Shown here piece after piece: positions 46,939 through 55,642 of a DNA stretch of 64,000 nucleotides. The translations under genes were made by a program, and so were the position numbers. Numbering within the stretch: the first letter of the stretch is position 1; the number at the start of each line of letters is the position of its first letter. A model generated the notes under the pieces. The model did not search any database. It was not told the DNA's origin and saw only the letters and a program-made list of their open reading frames with translations. The DNA is from Vibrio rhodolitus (GTDB lineage Bacteria; Pseudomonadota; Gammaproteobacteria; Enterobacterales; Vibrionaceae): assembly GCF_003350325.1 (NCBI RefSeq), contig NZ_QLYZ01000014.1:1-64000 (forward strand), written 5' to 3'.

Positions 46939-47749
46939 TTTTCTTTGGCGTGCTGCATTAGCGGGTGTTGGCGTCACATTATCAGCTGCGCCACTTGGCT
47001 GCTTTATTGTTTGGCGTCGTATGGCGTATTTTGGTGATGCAACTGCTCACGCTTCTATGTTAGGGGTGGCATTGTCACTGTCTCTTTCCTTGCCGATTTT
47101 CCCTGGAGTCCTGTTTGTCGCATTGCTGATGGCCATTACTGTCTCCTCATTTAGTGGGCGAGGGTATGCCATGGATACATTGCTTGGCGTGATGGCGCAC
47201 TCTGCGTTGGCTATAGGTTTGGTCGCGGTATCCTTCCTCTCTGGCGTTCGAATTGACCTTATGGCGTACTTATTTGGCGATATTCTGGCGGTGAGCAAAA
47301 CCGACTTGCTGGTGATTTGGGGGGGCGCACTGGTTGTGATTGGGCTAGTGAGTGTCCGCTGGTCAGGGATGCTGCTCTCCACACTGAACAAAGATCTCGC
47401 ACGAGCAAGCGGTTTTTCCCCAGAGCGAGAACAGATGATTTTGACTATTGCGCTGGCTCTAGTCGTAGCAGTCGCAATTAAAGTCGTCGGCGTGTTGTTG
47501 ATTGTCGCGATGTTAATTATTCCCGCCGCGACGGCACGACCATTCAGTCGCACCCCTGAAATGATGGTTATCCTTGCTGCGATTATTGGGAGTAGTTCGA
47601 GTGTTATTGGCTTGAGAGCGTCGTATGTTTTGGATACGCCAACAGGACCTACCATGGTGTGTATTGCCGCCATCCTTTTCATTGCGGCAAGTTTGGTTTG
47701 GAAAGTAAAACGCTCAGTCAGTGAAAGTTGGGTGCGTGACTCATCTTAA
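46928..47749 (+). CDS. znuB: Zinc ABC transporter permease ZnuB
   Basis: 273 residues, eight hydrophobic segments, ABC-3 family. GCFIVWRRMAYFGDATAHASMLG is the N-terminal region characteristic of ZnuB, and RASGFSPEREQMI is the ATPase-contacting loop. The ATG lies within the end of znuC. It forms the channel of the ZnuABC importer. The remaining island genes follow in the same direction after 79 bp. Confidence 0.93.
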   Translation: MLDDFLWRAALAGVGVTLSAAPLGCFIVWRRMAYFGDATAHASMLGVALSLSLSLPIFPGVLFVALLMAITVSSFSGRGYAMDTLLGVMAHSALAIGLVAVSFLSGVRIDLMAYLFGDILAVSKTDLLVIWGGALVVIGLVSVRWSGMLLSTLNKDLARASGFSPEREQMILTIALALVVAVAIKVVGVLLIVAMLIIPAATARPFSRTPEMMVILAAIIGSSSSVIGLRASYVLDTPTGPTMVCIAAILFIAASLVWKVKRSVSESWVRDSS

Positions 47750-47828
47750 AATTCGATATAACAAAAAGATACAAATTTAATAGGCAGTAATGCAAGGCCT
47801 ATCACCTTAGCCGGGAGGAATATGACTT

Positions 47829-48467
47829 ATGGGTGTTAACCAGAGTATTGACAAGGATTTGATTGAAACTAGAGCAGCGGCGCTACCGATAGCGGCGAGC
47901 GATAAAGCTTCTGTCTTGAGTGATATTTATAAACCTGAACACAATATTGTGATTTGGCAGCGAGAGATACCCGCGGAGGTGAACAGTCAAATACAGGCAA
48001 TGCTGTCGTCGCAGGAGCAACTTGCGATAGTGAGCATAGTGACTCCAGATGATGCCGCTAAGGTGATTAGCAATAAGCTTGGGGATCACGTTTGTTCCGA
48101 CTTCTTGGCCCATGACGTTGCTTTGATTGTCGATATGTTCTGTTGTTTATTTGATGTTAGGGAAGTGGGATTGCGATTGACGATGCTCGATAAGCCAATG
48201 TGCCCTAATTTTCATGTTGATCAGGTGCCGTGTCGACTAGTTTCAACCTATTTAGGTCAAGCAACCCAGTGGTTAGCCAGCGACGACGTTGAGCGGAGCA
48301 CGTTGGCGGAAAAACACGATGCGGCGATAAGAAGCATGTCGGCAGGTGACATTGCTCTGCTTAAAGGCGGTGGCTGGGAAGGTAATGAAGACAACGCGAT
48401 TGTCCATCGTTCGCCTGAAGTTAAGAGGCATGAGCGTCGTTTGCTGCTCACTCTTGATATGGTGTAA
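47829..48467 (+). CDS. DUF1826 protein, possible metal-dependent enzyme
   Basis: 212 residues, cytosolic, with GGAGG 10 nt upstream. DUF1826 genes are found in Zur regulons. I see a candidate facial triad: His129 and Asp131 in NFHVDQVPC followed by His193 in AIVHRSP, with Arg204 after it, in the HxD...H order used by 2-oxoglutarate/Fe(II) oxygenases. GDIALLKGGGW is a conserved turn. Whether it binds Fe, Zn or neither is unknown. It sits between znuB and zur, 5 bp from zur. Confidence 0.75.
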   Translation: MGVNQSIDKDLIETRAAALPIAASDKASVLSDIYKPEHNIVIWQREIPAEVNSQIQAMLSSQEQLAIVSIVTPDDAAKVISNKLGDHVCSDFLAHDVALIVDMFCCLFDVREVGLRLTMLDKPMCPNFHVDQVPCRLVSTYLGQATQWLASDDVERSTLAEKHDAAIRSMSAGDIALLKGGGWEGNEDNAIVHRSPEVKRHERRLLLTLDMV

Positions 48468-48472
48468 GCGAG

Positions 48473-48925
48473 ATGCAAATCTTTGAAGCGATCATCGGAC
48501 ACGTTGAGAAGCGTTGCGAGGCCAAAGGCAAGCGACTTACCACTCAGCGTAAGTTAGTTTTAAGGGCTCTGATCGGCGCGAATCAAGCACTATCTGCTTA
48601 TGAGCTAGTTGACTATTGTAAGCAGCAGTTCGGCGAAACTATTCAAGCTATGTCTGTGTACCGTATTCTCGAATTTCTAGAGGAGGTGCACCTAGTACAT
48701 AAGCTCAATATGTCGAACAAATACATAGTTTGCTCTCACATTGTTGAGGGGCATGAACAAGGTATCCCCCAATTTCTCATTTGTTCTAAGTGCAACAAAA
48801 TCAGTGAAAAAATCGTCGACCCAGAGACGATCACGGGCCTGCAATCTCATGCTAGGCAAGAAGGTTTTACCGTCGTTAGTCCGCAATTGGAGATAAATTG
48901 TGTCTGTGATAAGTGTGGTCAATAA
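48473..48925 (+). CDS. zur: Zinc uptake regulator Zur
   Basis: Fur-superfamily repressor of 150 residues. Winged helix-turn-helix (LTTQRKLVLRALIGANQALS) and a dimer domain with structural zinc ligands in CSKCNK (Cys104, Cys107) and CVCDKC (Cys145, Cys148). It lacks the His-rich HHDH motif of Fur and groups with Zur by neighbourhood. Zn-loaded Zur represses uptake genes by binding the Zur box at 46113-46132. Because zur lies in the same direction as the znuCB block it may be autoregulated. It is probably a second zur copy in this genome, which cannot be tested here. Confidence 0.9.
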   Translation: MQIFEAIIGHVEKRCEAKGKRLTTQRKLVLRALIGANQALSAYELVDYCKQQFGETIQAMSVYRILEFLEEVHLVHKLNMSNKYIVCSHIVEGHEQGIPQFLICSKCNKISEKIVDPETITGLQSHARQEGFTVVSPQLEINCVCDKCGQ

Positions 48926-48996
48926 GCAAGACGGTCTTTGATTAAAGCAATCAATTACTGACATCTTTTTAGTTATTTGCGTTAAGGAGTAGAGCA

Positions 48997-50019
48997 ATGA
49001 GCGTTGAACAACCACCGATCCTTGCAGTGCCAACCAATATAATTACAGGCTTCCTCGGCGTAGGAAAAACCACGGCGATTATCAATCTGATGGCGCACAA
49101 ACCCAGTCATGAGCGCTGGGCGGTGTTAGTCAATGAATTTGGTGAAATTGGTGTTGATGGCAGTTTGCTTGCGGGACAAAAAACAGATCACGTCAAAGAT
49201 TCAAACAGACCTGAACAACAAATTTTTATTCGGGAGGTACCGGGTGGTTGTATGTGCTGTACTGCGGGTTTGCCTATGCAGATTGCCCTTAACCTATTGC
49301 TTGCCGAGGCAAAACCCGATCGCTTACTGATTGAGCCGACAGGTTTGGGGCATCCCAAAGAAGTGCTGCAAGTTTTGTCGACGGATCATTATCGCCAAAT
49401 TCTCACCTTGCAGAAAAATATTACCTTGGTGGATGCTCGGAAGTTGTCGGATGTTCGTTACACCGAGCATGACACGTTTAATCAGCAGATCGCGATAGCT
49501 GACACTGTGGTCGGCAATAAACATGACCTTTACCAAGAAGGGGATGCGCAAAAACTTGCTGAGTATGTTGCTCAAGTAGGGCGACCGCAGACCAAAGTCA
49601 TTTTTTCTGAACATGGCATGATTGATTTTACTGAATTTGAAGGTCGTACCATGATTGACGCAAATCCGCCGCATCACCATCATCATGAACACCGTAAACC
49701 TTTGGCTTCAGAGTTGCCTATGCCAGAAAGTGGTGTGGTCAAAGCTGAAAATCAAGGAGAAGGTTTTCAGAGTATCGGTTGGCGATTCTCATCGGAAAAG
49801 ATTTTTGATCGGCAAAAGATCCTTCCGTTGCTCGTTGAACTCGATGTTGAACGAATGAAAGCGGTATTTATCACTGATTGCGGGATCTATGGTTATAACT
49901 CAACGCCTGATGGCCTGACGGAAGTAGAGCTTGATGAGTGTATCGAAAGTCGTATTGAGATTATTGCTCCCCGTGTCGATAACCGCTTTGAAAACCAACT
50001 TATGAATTGCATGCTGTAG
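48997..50019 (+). CDS. COG0523 GTPase (CobW/ZigA-like)
   Basis: 340 residues, G3E-type P-loop GTPase. Walker A GFLGVGKTT (18-26), the metal-binding CxCC motif GGCMCC (Cys85, Cys87, Cys88), specificity motif NKHD (174-177) and a His cluster HHHHHEH (226-232), followed by a C-terminal CobW_C domain. Zur-regulated COG0523 GTPases (ZigA, ZNG1) move zinc to essential enzymes such as methionine aminopeptidase in deficiency. The island position fits this role. AAGGAG precedes the ATG. Confidence 0.88.
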   Translation: MSVEQPPILAVPTNIITGFLGVGKTTAIINLMAHKPSHERWAVLVNEFGEIGVDGSLLAGQKTDHVKDSNRPEQQIFIREVPGGCMCCTAGLPMQIALNLLLAEAKPDRLLIEPTGLGHPKEVLQVLSTDHYRQILTLQKNITLVDARKLSDVRYTEHDTFNQQIAIADTVVGNKHDLYQEGDAQKLAEYVAQVGRPQTKVIFSEHGMIDFTEFEGRTMIDANPPHHHHHEHRKPLASELPMPESGVVKAENQGEGFQSIGWRFSSEKIFDRQKILPLLVELDVERMKAVFITDCGIYGYNSTPDGLTEVELDECIESRIEIIAPRVDNRFENQLMNCML

Positions 50020-50212
50020 AAATGAAAAAGGTAAATTTGCGCAACCATGACGAGTCGCACTCTGTGTTGCTGATAGGATGTCACTGTTACCGCTAAAGCT
50101 ACCACAGACAGAAACGAGAACAACACTATAAATGAGTATGTTACAACTGAATTGCGTCCTGAATGAAATCGCAAGGTTTACTTCTCCACTGCAACGTTTT
50201 AAAAGGCATTTT

Positions 50213-50848
50213 ATGGCTAAGTCTCTAGTCGTGACTTGTGTGTTTGCCGCGCCTTTTGCTCATGCGCACCCACATTCTTGGATTGATACAAAAACATATA
50301 TTCAGGGCGAAAACGGTGTGATAACGGGATTGCACATGGAGTGGTCTTTTGACGCGATGACATCAGCCTACATGTTGGATGGTGAGGATACCTCAGCAGA
50401 AAATGAGCAAACTACCTTTGCGAGTGTTGCGGATTCAGTACTCAAAAACATGATGTACGAACACTATTTCACATATTTTTACGACGGAGAAACACCGATA
50501 CGCTACAAGGTTGCGACAAATGGCAAGCTAACACGTAATCGAGCAAAACTTGTATTGAGCTTTGACTTGCCATTAGCTAAACCCCAAGCGATCACCCGTG
50601 ATAGTTTGAAGTTACTGATATTTGACCAGAGTTATTATGTGGATATGGCTTGGCAGTCGAATAGCGACGTTGTGTTGTCGACAGATCTCGCACGACAGTG
50701 CCAGTTAAAGATAATTGAACCTAATCCAACCGCAGAGCAAATGAGCTATGCGATGTCTCTGCCTCCAGATGCGGATCCCGATAATACGCTTGGGCAGTTG
50801 TTCACTCAAACGGTTGAAATACATTGTGCAGCGATGCCAAAGGGATAA
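50213..50848 (+). CDS. zevA: Zinc transport protein ZevA (DUF1007)
   Basis: 211 residues from the ATG at 50213 (AAAAGG upstream), signal peptide ending at AHA. The mature N-terminus HPHSWIDTKTYIQ is the conserved start of DUF1007 proteins, whose two histidines probably bind metal. In Haemophilus ZevA works with ZevB in zinc acquisition under scarcity. Followed by zevB, whose start lies 56 bp after its stop. The role is by family and context. Confidence 0.85.
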   Translation: MAKSLVVTCVFAAPFAHAHPHSWIDTKTYIQGENGVITGLHMEWSFDAMTSAYMLDGEDTSAENEQTTFASVADSVLKNMMYEHYFTYFYDGETPIRYKVATNGKLTRNRAKLVLSFDLPLAKPQAITRDSLKLLIFDQSYYVDMAWQSNSDVVLSTDLARQCQLKIIEPNPTAEQMSYAMSLPPDADPDNTLGQLFTQTVEIHCAAMPKG

Positions 50849-50904
50849 CGGGTGACGTCTATTTTTATCACGATGAATCAACTTATAATTTAGAGTATTC
50901 ACTT

Positions 50905-52125
50905 ATGACAAACGTGACGACTTATAATCGAAAGCATCTTGTAGTATTGCTTTTTTCTGCGCTGGTCCTAGTCAGTTTATATCAGCTTTGGGTAATGTGG
51001 CCCTCTATGGTGGTGGCGAGCATTCAGTGGCAGCGGGAGGTGAACGCGCAACTGGCTGATTTACTCTATGATGCTCAAAGTAACCCCATAGCGGTTGGAA
51101 GCTATTTGGTCGGCTTTAGCTTTATCTACGGTATGCTTCATTCGCTAGGACCAGGTCACGGTAAAGTGATAGTGACCACTTATCTTGCAACGCATCCTAC
51201 CAAGGTGAAAATGAGCTTAATGCTGACGGTTATTTCAGCATTGTTTCAGGCTTTGGTCGCTATTGTGTTAGTCAGTGTTTTGGTGTGGGGGTTCCATGCT
51301 TCTATGCGTGAGGTTAATCAGCAGGCGATGTTGTTCGTTTCCATGAGTTATGCGTTTGTAGCTCTACTCGGTGGCGTGATTTGTTGCAAAGCGGTTAAGC
51401 AACTCTACCGAGCGATGCGAATTCCGAGTTCACAAGAACACCAACATCAGACACAACAGGCTCTATCTCAGGCTCAATACGTAAAACCGCAGATCGTGCG
51501 CATTGTTTCTATGGAGACTAAGGTTTCAATGGACGCTAAGGTTTCGATAGGGACTCAGGTATCAGGGGATAGCAAGCCAGCTGAAGGTCCTACTAAAGGG
51601 AGCAATCCAACCAGCACCCTAAACGGGTATCGAACCTCGAGCATTGCATTGTCGCCAATGGTTCAGAAACGTCAAAATTTGAAGATTGGTGATGCAAATG
51701 ACGCTTCGCACATTCATAGTGATCAATGTGGATGTGGGCATAAACATGTCGTTGACGCTAGTACGATAAACGAGGCTGATACATGGCGTGAATATGTCGG
51801 TATTATCGCGACAATTGGTATTCGCCCATGTACCGGTGCGATTATGGTACTTTTGTTTGCTAATGTTGTTGGCCTTTATTGGATGGGGGTTGTCAGCGCC
51901 TTAGTGATGGCGGCGGGTACGGCCTTTACCACATCAATCATCGCGTTACTGACACTAACGGGTAAGCACTTTGTTAGGTGTTATTTAAGTGCGAACAGCA
52001 GTGATAGTGCAAGTCATTGGAAGTTAGCTGGTAATTACTTGCAGTTTTTTGGCGGATTATTGCTTATTGTGATTGGCTTGGTTCTGTTTCATGGTCAAGA
52101 CGCGGGAATATCGCCTGTGTTTTAA
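50905..52125 (+). CDS. zevB: Zinc transport permease ZevB (NicO family)
   Basis: 406 residues with six to seven membrane segments, NicO/RcnA-like. The first half has YGMLHSLGPGHGKVI, the second ATIGIRPCTGAIMVL, both family motifs. The segment between is an unusually long cytoplasmic or periplasmic loop of about 130 residues with His-rich ends (EHQHQTQQ, HIHSDQCGCGHKH) and a four-unit hexapeptide repeat. Start chosen at the ATG at 50905; an upstream start in the end of zevA is possible. It probably imports zinc with ZevA, but nickel or cobalt cannot be excluded. Confidence 0.82.
   Translation: MTNVTTYNRKHLVVLLFSALVLVSLYQLWVMWPSMVVASIQWQREVNAQLADLLYDAQSNPIAVGSYLVGFSFIYGMLHSLGPGHGKVIVTTYLATHPTKVKMSLMLTVISALFQALVAIVLVSVLVWGFHASMREVNQQAMLFVSMSYAFVALLGGVICCKAVKQLYRAMRIPSSQEHQHQTQQALSQAQYVKPQIVRIVSMETKVSMDAKVSIGTQVSGDSKPAEGPTKGSNPTSTLNGYRTSSIALSPMVQKRQNLKIGDANDASHIHSDQCGCGHKHVVDASTINEADTWREYVGIIATIGIRPCTGAIMVLLFANVVGLYWMGVVSALVMAAGTAFTTSIIALLTLTGKHFVRCYLSANSSDSASHWKLAGNYLQFFGGLLLIVIGLVLFHGQDAGISPVF
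51505..51576 (+). repeat. Four 18-bp units inside zevB
   Basis: Four tandem units of 18 bp encode VSMETK, VSMDAK, VSIGTQ and VSGDSK in the loop between the two halves of ZevB. Similarity falls with distance, consistent with an expansion followed by drift. Confidence 0.85.
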
Positions 52126-52192
52126 GTCGAACATGAGAAACCCCCACACCGAAGATGTAGGGGCTAAATCTTAATTATGCGTATCGTACACT

Positions 52193-52534
52193 TTAACCAG
52201 ATACAATCTCGACGGGTCCATGATCATCGCAATGATCACCATGTTGATGATGCAAACGACCGTTGACGATATAGTCGATATGATCGCCATGTTGAATCGC
52301 TTCATGACCGCAGTCAGGACCGTGCACATGTTCTCCGCAAGAATGCGCGCTATTACATTCATTAGGGTTGTGACCATCTATCGTTAACACATGCTCATCA
52401 CAGTGATTGCCATGTGGATGATGTAAAACACCATCAACAATGTAGTCAGTGTGTCCATTGTGATGTACTGCAGTATGTCCGCAACCTGGACCATGTACGT
52501 GCTCTGGATGAGTATGAGTGTTAGAACAAGGCAT
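52193..52534 (-). CDS. Cys/His-rich repeat protein, candidate zinc buffer
   Basis: 113 residues with 25 histidines and 7 cysteines and no signal peptide. Residues 11-48 and 68-105 are two tandem units of 38 residues, each with HGPxCGH, DYIVxG and HGxHCDxH. AAGGAG precedes the ATG. It is transcribed convergently into the end of zevB. The motif recurs, as far as I recall, in small uncharacterised proteins near metal-transport genes. A zinc-binding buffer or metallochaperone is the obvious guess. Whether it responds to zinc excess or shortage is not shown by its promoter; no Zur box seen. Confidence 0.8.
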   Translation of the reverse strand: MPCSNTHTHPEHVHGPGCGHTAVHHNGHTDYIVDGVLHHPHGNHCDEHVLTIDGHNPNECNSAHSCGEHVHGPDCGHEAIQHGDHIDYIVNGRLHHQHGDHCDDHGPVEIVSG

Positions 52535-52646
52535 CTGCTTTCTCCTTAAATAGATTTAAATGATCATCAAATAAAGCGTAGTGGAGAAGAGAATCTTTTG
52601 TGTGATATATCCTATACCTAGAGCGATGTCTCATTTTTCCTAAATA

Positions 52647-53264
52647 TTAGGGAACAGAATTTAATACCGACATAACGGCTAGGGTAACAAAGATCCCTGC
52701 GCAGAAGCGGTTAAATAGTCGTCCTTTAGTGACCAAGATGAACTTCACTTTGTCGGCGACGCGCGCAACGCCAAATTCAACCAAGAACTCGATACAGAGA
52801 AAGGTCGTCACGATCACGACAAATTGCGGTAAAAAGGCTTTATTTGGGTCAATGAACTGTGCCAAAAACGCGGTAAAAAAGAGTAACACTTTAGGATTGG
52901 AAAGCGCGGCAAAACATCCCTGACGAAACAAATCTCGGCGCATTTGCGCAACCGCTTGAGTGGTATCTTCAATACTGAGCGCTGGCGCTGAGAATAACTT
53001 AAATCCCAACCAAGCAAGATACGCTGCACCTAGCCACTGCAGAATAACCATTAACTTTGGCTGAGCTTCCAGCACCGCACCTAAGCCCAGCATCGAAACG
53101 GATATCAGTACAAAGAAACCAAAAATACCGCCAGAGATGGTCCAAATGGTTTTCTTATAGCCAAACTGAGCGCCATGACTTAATGCCAACAATGCATTAG
53201 GACCGGGAACACAAGCAAGACCCAGTGCCGCAACCGCAAATAGCGCCCAAACTTCAAACGTCAT
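52647..53264 (-). CDS. LysE-family exporter
   Basis: 205 residues, six hydrophobic segments; PGPNALLALSHGAQFG near the N-terminus is the RhtB/LysE signature. The start at 53264 is preferred to an upstream one because it has the usual N-terminal segment. Exports amino acids or homoserine lactone-like compounds. It is divergent, with a 113-bp gap, from a GlxA-type AraC regulator, which may sense the same amino acid. Confidence 0.87.
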   Translation of the reverse strand: MTFEVWALFAVAALGLACVPGPNALLALSHGAQFGYKKTIWTISGGIFGFFVLISVSMLGLGAVLEAQPKLMVILQWLGAAYLAWLGFKLFSAPALSIEDTTQAVAQMRRDLFRQGCFAALSNPKVLLFFTAFLAQFIDPNKAFLPQFVVIVTTFLCIEFLVEFGVARVADKVKFILVTKGRLFNRFCAGIFVTLAVMSVLNSVP

Positions 53265-53377
53265 ATAAAACCTACTACTCAATGTGTTTAACGCGGCGAG
53301 TATTGCATGGATAGTCAATTGAGCGCGGTAATATATGGACGTATAATCTGACTATCTAGACAAGATGGATGGCGTGA

Positions 53378-54367
53378 ATGACGGCTGGTAAAGGTATTCG
53401 TTTTCTTTTAATTCCGCTTAGTAATTTCAACATGTTGCCTTTTGGCGCTTTTTTAGACAAGTTGCGCTTTTCGGCTGACTTTGATGACAACAGCCAGCAG
53501 CATCGCTGTTCTTGGCAAATCATGGCGCATCAATCTGGCTTAGTTTGCTCAAGCAGTGGCATTCCCATTATGGTGGAAGCCACTCCTGATGAGATCGAGT
53601 TAACCCGTGTTGACTATGTTGTGCTGTTTGGCAGTCGCACGGCAAAAGAGTCACAGCAACAAGCGAATTTGTATCGTTCATTTCTAAAGAAAAGCATGGC
53701 AATGGGCGTGCCGATTGTCAGCGTTGATAACGCATGTTTTACCTTGGCGGAGCTTGGGTTGCTTAACGGACATCAAGTGGTTGTGCACTGGCGACATCAC
53801 AATGAGTTTCGTACCGACTACCCTCAAGTGACGGTGCGAGAAGAGCAGCTTTATCACTTTGATGGCAAGGTAATTAGTTGCACCGGTGGTAGTGCAACGG
53901 TTGATCTTGCTGTGGCGATTTTGCAGCGTCATTTAGGGCAAGCGTGGGCTGAAAAAGGCTTGGCTGATATGCTGGTGGATGAAACGCGAGCGAATCATCA
54001 TCGATTAAAGTCTTCCCAACAAGGACGGCATGTAAATCGTCATATTGAGCGAGCGATTGCATTGATGCAGGAAAACTTAGCTCAAGGCAGCAGTGTAGAG
54101 CATATAGCGGCGTTAATTGGCATCAGTCGGCGTCAACTTGACCGTCTTTTTCAGCAAGCATTTGGCGTGTCCATGCATCATCATTGGCAAGAGATGCGTT
54201 TGCAGCATCTTCAATGGCGCCTGAACCATTCAAACCATAGCCTAAGCCAGCTAGCCGATGAAGTTGGCATTAAAGATACCAGCTACCTGTGTAAGTTGTT
54301 TCGCAAGCGTTTTGGCATTAGCCCCACTCAATATCGACAGAGTATCAGTCAAGGCGAACAGCGATAG
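53378..54367 (+). CDS. GlxA-type AraC regulator
   Basis: 329 residues. N-terminal DJ-1/PfpI (GATase1-like) domain (about 5-195), with the nucleophile-elbow region SVDNACFTLAELGLLNG, and a C-terminal AraC double helix-turn-helix (about 225-325; SVEHIAALIGISRRQLDRLF). Relatives control arginine, carnitine or glycine betaine genes. Divergent from the LysE exporter. Cognate ligand unknown. Confidence 0.88.
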   Translation: MTAGKGIRFLLIPLSNFNMLPFGAFLDKLRFSADFDDNSQQHRCSWQIMAHQSGLVCSSSGIPIMVEATPDEIELTRVDYVVLFGSRTAKESQQQANLYRSFLKKSMAMGVPIVSVDNACFTLAELGLLNGHQVVVHWRHHNEFRTDYPQVTVREEQLYHFDGKVISCTGGSATVDLAVAILQRHLGQAWAEKGLADMLVDETRANHHRLKSSQQGRHVNRHIERAIALMQENLAQGSSVEHIAALIGISRRQLDRLFQQAFGVSMHHHWQEMRLQHLQWRLNHSNHSLSQLADEVGIKDTSYLCKLFRKRFGISPTQYRQSISQGEQR

Positions 54368-54393
54368 CGCCAGCATGGGTACAAACGAGGGGA

Positions 54394-54427
54394 AAAATCG
54401 AGCCGACTTCAGTATAGAATCCGGCTC
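54394..54427 (-). terminator. Terminator of the MFS/aldo-keto reductase operon
   Basis: GAGCCG at 54400 and CGGCTC at 54422 pair; on the minus strand GATTTTTCC follows. Confidence 0.65.
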
Positions 54428-54454
54428 AACTATCGTCAGACTCTCTCTATTCGG

Positions 54455-55642
54455 CTAATCAATCGCTACTTGAGCTTGCGATGGTTCTCGATTAAATAGC
54501 ACCAGCATAAGACTGAGCAAGATCATCAAGCAGGCACTAAAGTTGAGCGTTGATACTCCCCATTGTTCGAGGATGCCTGAGCCAACAACGGCTCCTGTAC
54601 CAATTGCACCGTTGAAAATGGCAGCGTAAATCGCCGAGGCAGGCAGTGCGTCATTACCGGCGGTGTGAATGATCCATGCTTGCAGGGCTACAAACAAAAT
54701 AGCGATACCAAATCCCCATCCAGCGACAACCAATAAGCTCATAAAGAGTCCGGTAACTTTCGACACACCTATCAAAGCCAAGCCAATAGAGACAATAGTT
54801 AACGCGCAGCTAAGCAGTAGTTTTAGGTGCTTATCAATTAATGCGCCGCAAACGAAATTACCCAGTAAACCCGCAGCACCAAAGGTCAGTAAACACGCTG
54901 CCACCCAATTGTGGGGAATGTTGAGTTCAGAGTTCAGCAGTACTTCAACAAATGTGAATGCCGCGAAATGCGCCACGATAGCGAAAATTGCAATCAGATA
55001 GATAACACGCAACTGCTGATTTGTTAGCACATTAGCAAACTGTCGCCCCGTTAAACGAGCTGCGCCTTGCACTTGAGGTAAGGTCAATGCCAGTGCTGCA
55101 GCTGTGATACCTGCAAGGATGGCTAATAATGTGAACGAGACTCGCCAGCCATAGAGGTTACTCACCCAGTTCATCAGAGGAACGCCAAGCACGCTGGCAA
55201 CGGAAACTCCGCCAAAGATAATCGCGGTGGCTCTGCCTATGCTATTGGAGCGTACAAGCTGCGCCCCTAAAGTCCCGATCACTGCCCAAAAAGCGCCATG
55301 TGCAATCGCGCCAAATAACCTAGCTATGAGAAGAAGCGAAAATTGGTCAGTCAGCGCGGCGAGCGCGTTGGATAAGCCCAATAGCAGCATTAAGCCAATC
55401 ATAAGTGGGCGACGTGGTAGGTGGCTGATGGTCATGACAGAAATGATCGCAGCAGCCGATGCTAACCATGCGTAAAGCGTGACGACTAGCCCCGTTGTGC
55501 TGGGATCTTGAGCCATGTCGTTTGCAATCGCTGATAACATGCCAATTGGCGCCAGTTCGGTGGTAACAACAATAAATGATGCAATGCCCAGTGTTACGAC
55601 AGCTAACCATGTGCGCCAGTGGTTTTGTGGCTGCGAACTCAT
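54455..55642 (-). CDS. MFS exporter, AraJ/SotB type
   Basis: 395 residues with 12 hydrophobic segments; [16 protein letters not shown] at the start and [16 protein letters not shown] match the drug/arabinose efflux (DHA1) group. Translationally coupled to the upstream aldo/keto reductase (4-bp overlap). The LysR gene divergent to that reductase probably regulates both. The coupling suggests a toxic aldehyde or antibiotic-like substrate. Confidence 0.85.
   Translation of the reverse strand: MSSQPQNHWRTWLAVVTLGIASFIVVTTELAPIGMLSAIANDMAQDPSTTGLVVTLYAWLASAAAIISVMTISHLPRRPLMIGLMLLLGLSNALAALTDQFSLLLIARLFGAIAHGAFWAVIGTLGAQLVRSNSIGRATAIIFGGVSVASVLGVPLMNWVSNLYGWRVSFTLLAILAGITAAALALTLPQVQGAARLTGRQFANVLTNQQLRVIYLIAIFAIVAHFAAFTFVEVLLNSELNIPHNWVAACLLTFGAAGLLGNFVCGALIDKHLKLLLSCALTIVSIGLALIGVSKVTGLFMSLLVVAGWGFGIAILFVALQAWIIHTAGNDALPASAIYAAIFNGAIGTGAVVGSGILEQWGVSTLNFSACLMILLSLMLVLFNREPSQAQVAID

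Noticed and set aside
47047..47682. 211-codon open frame antisense to znuB
   Set aside because: Caused by the codon composition of a membrane-protein gene; ZnuB motifs and context are decisive on the other strand.
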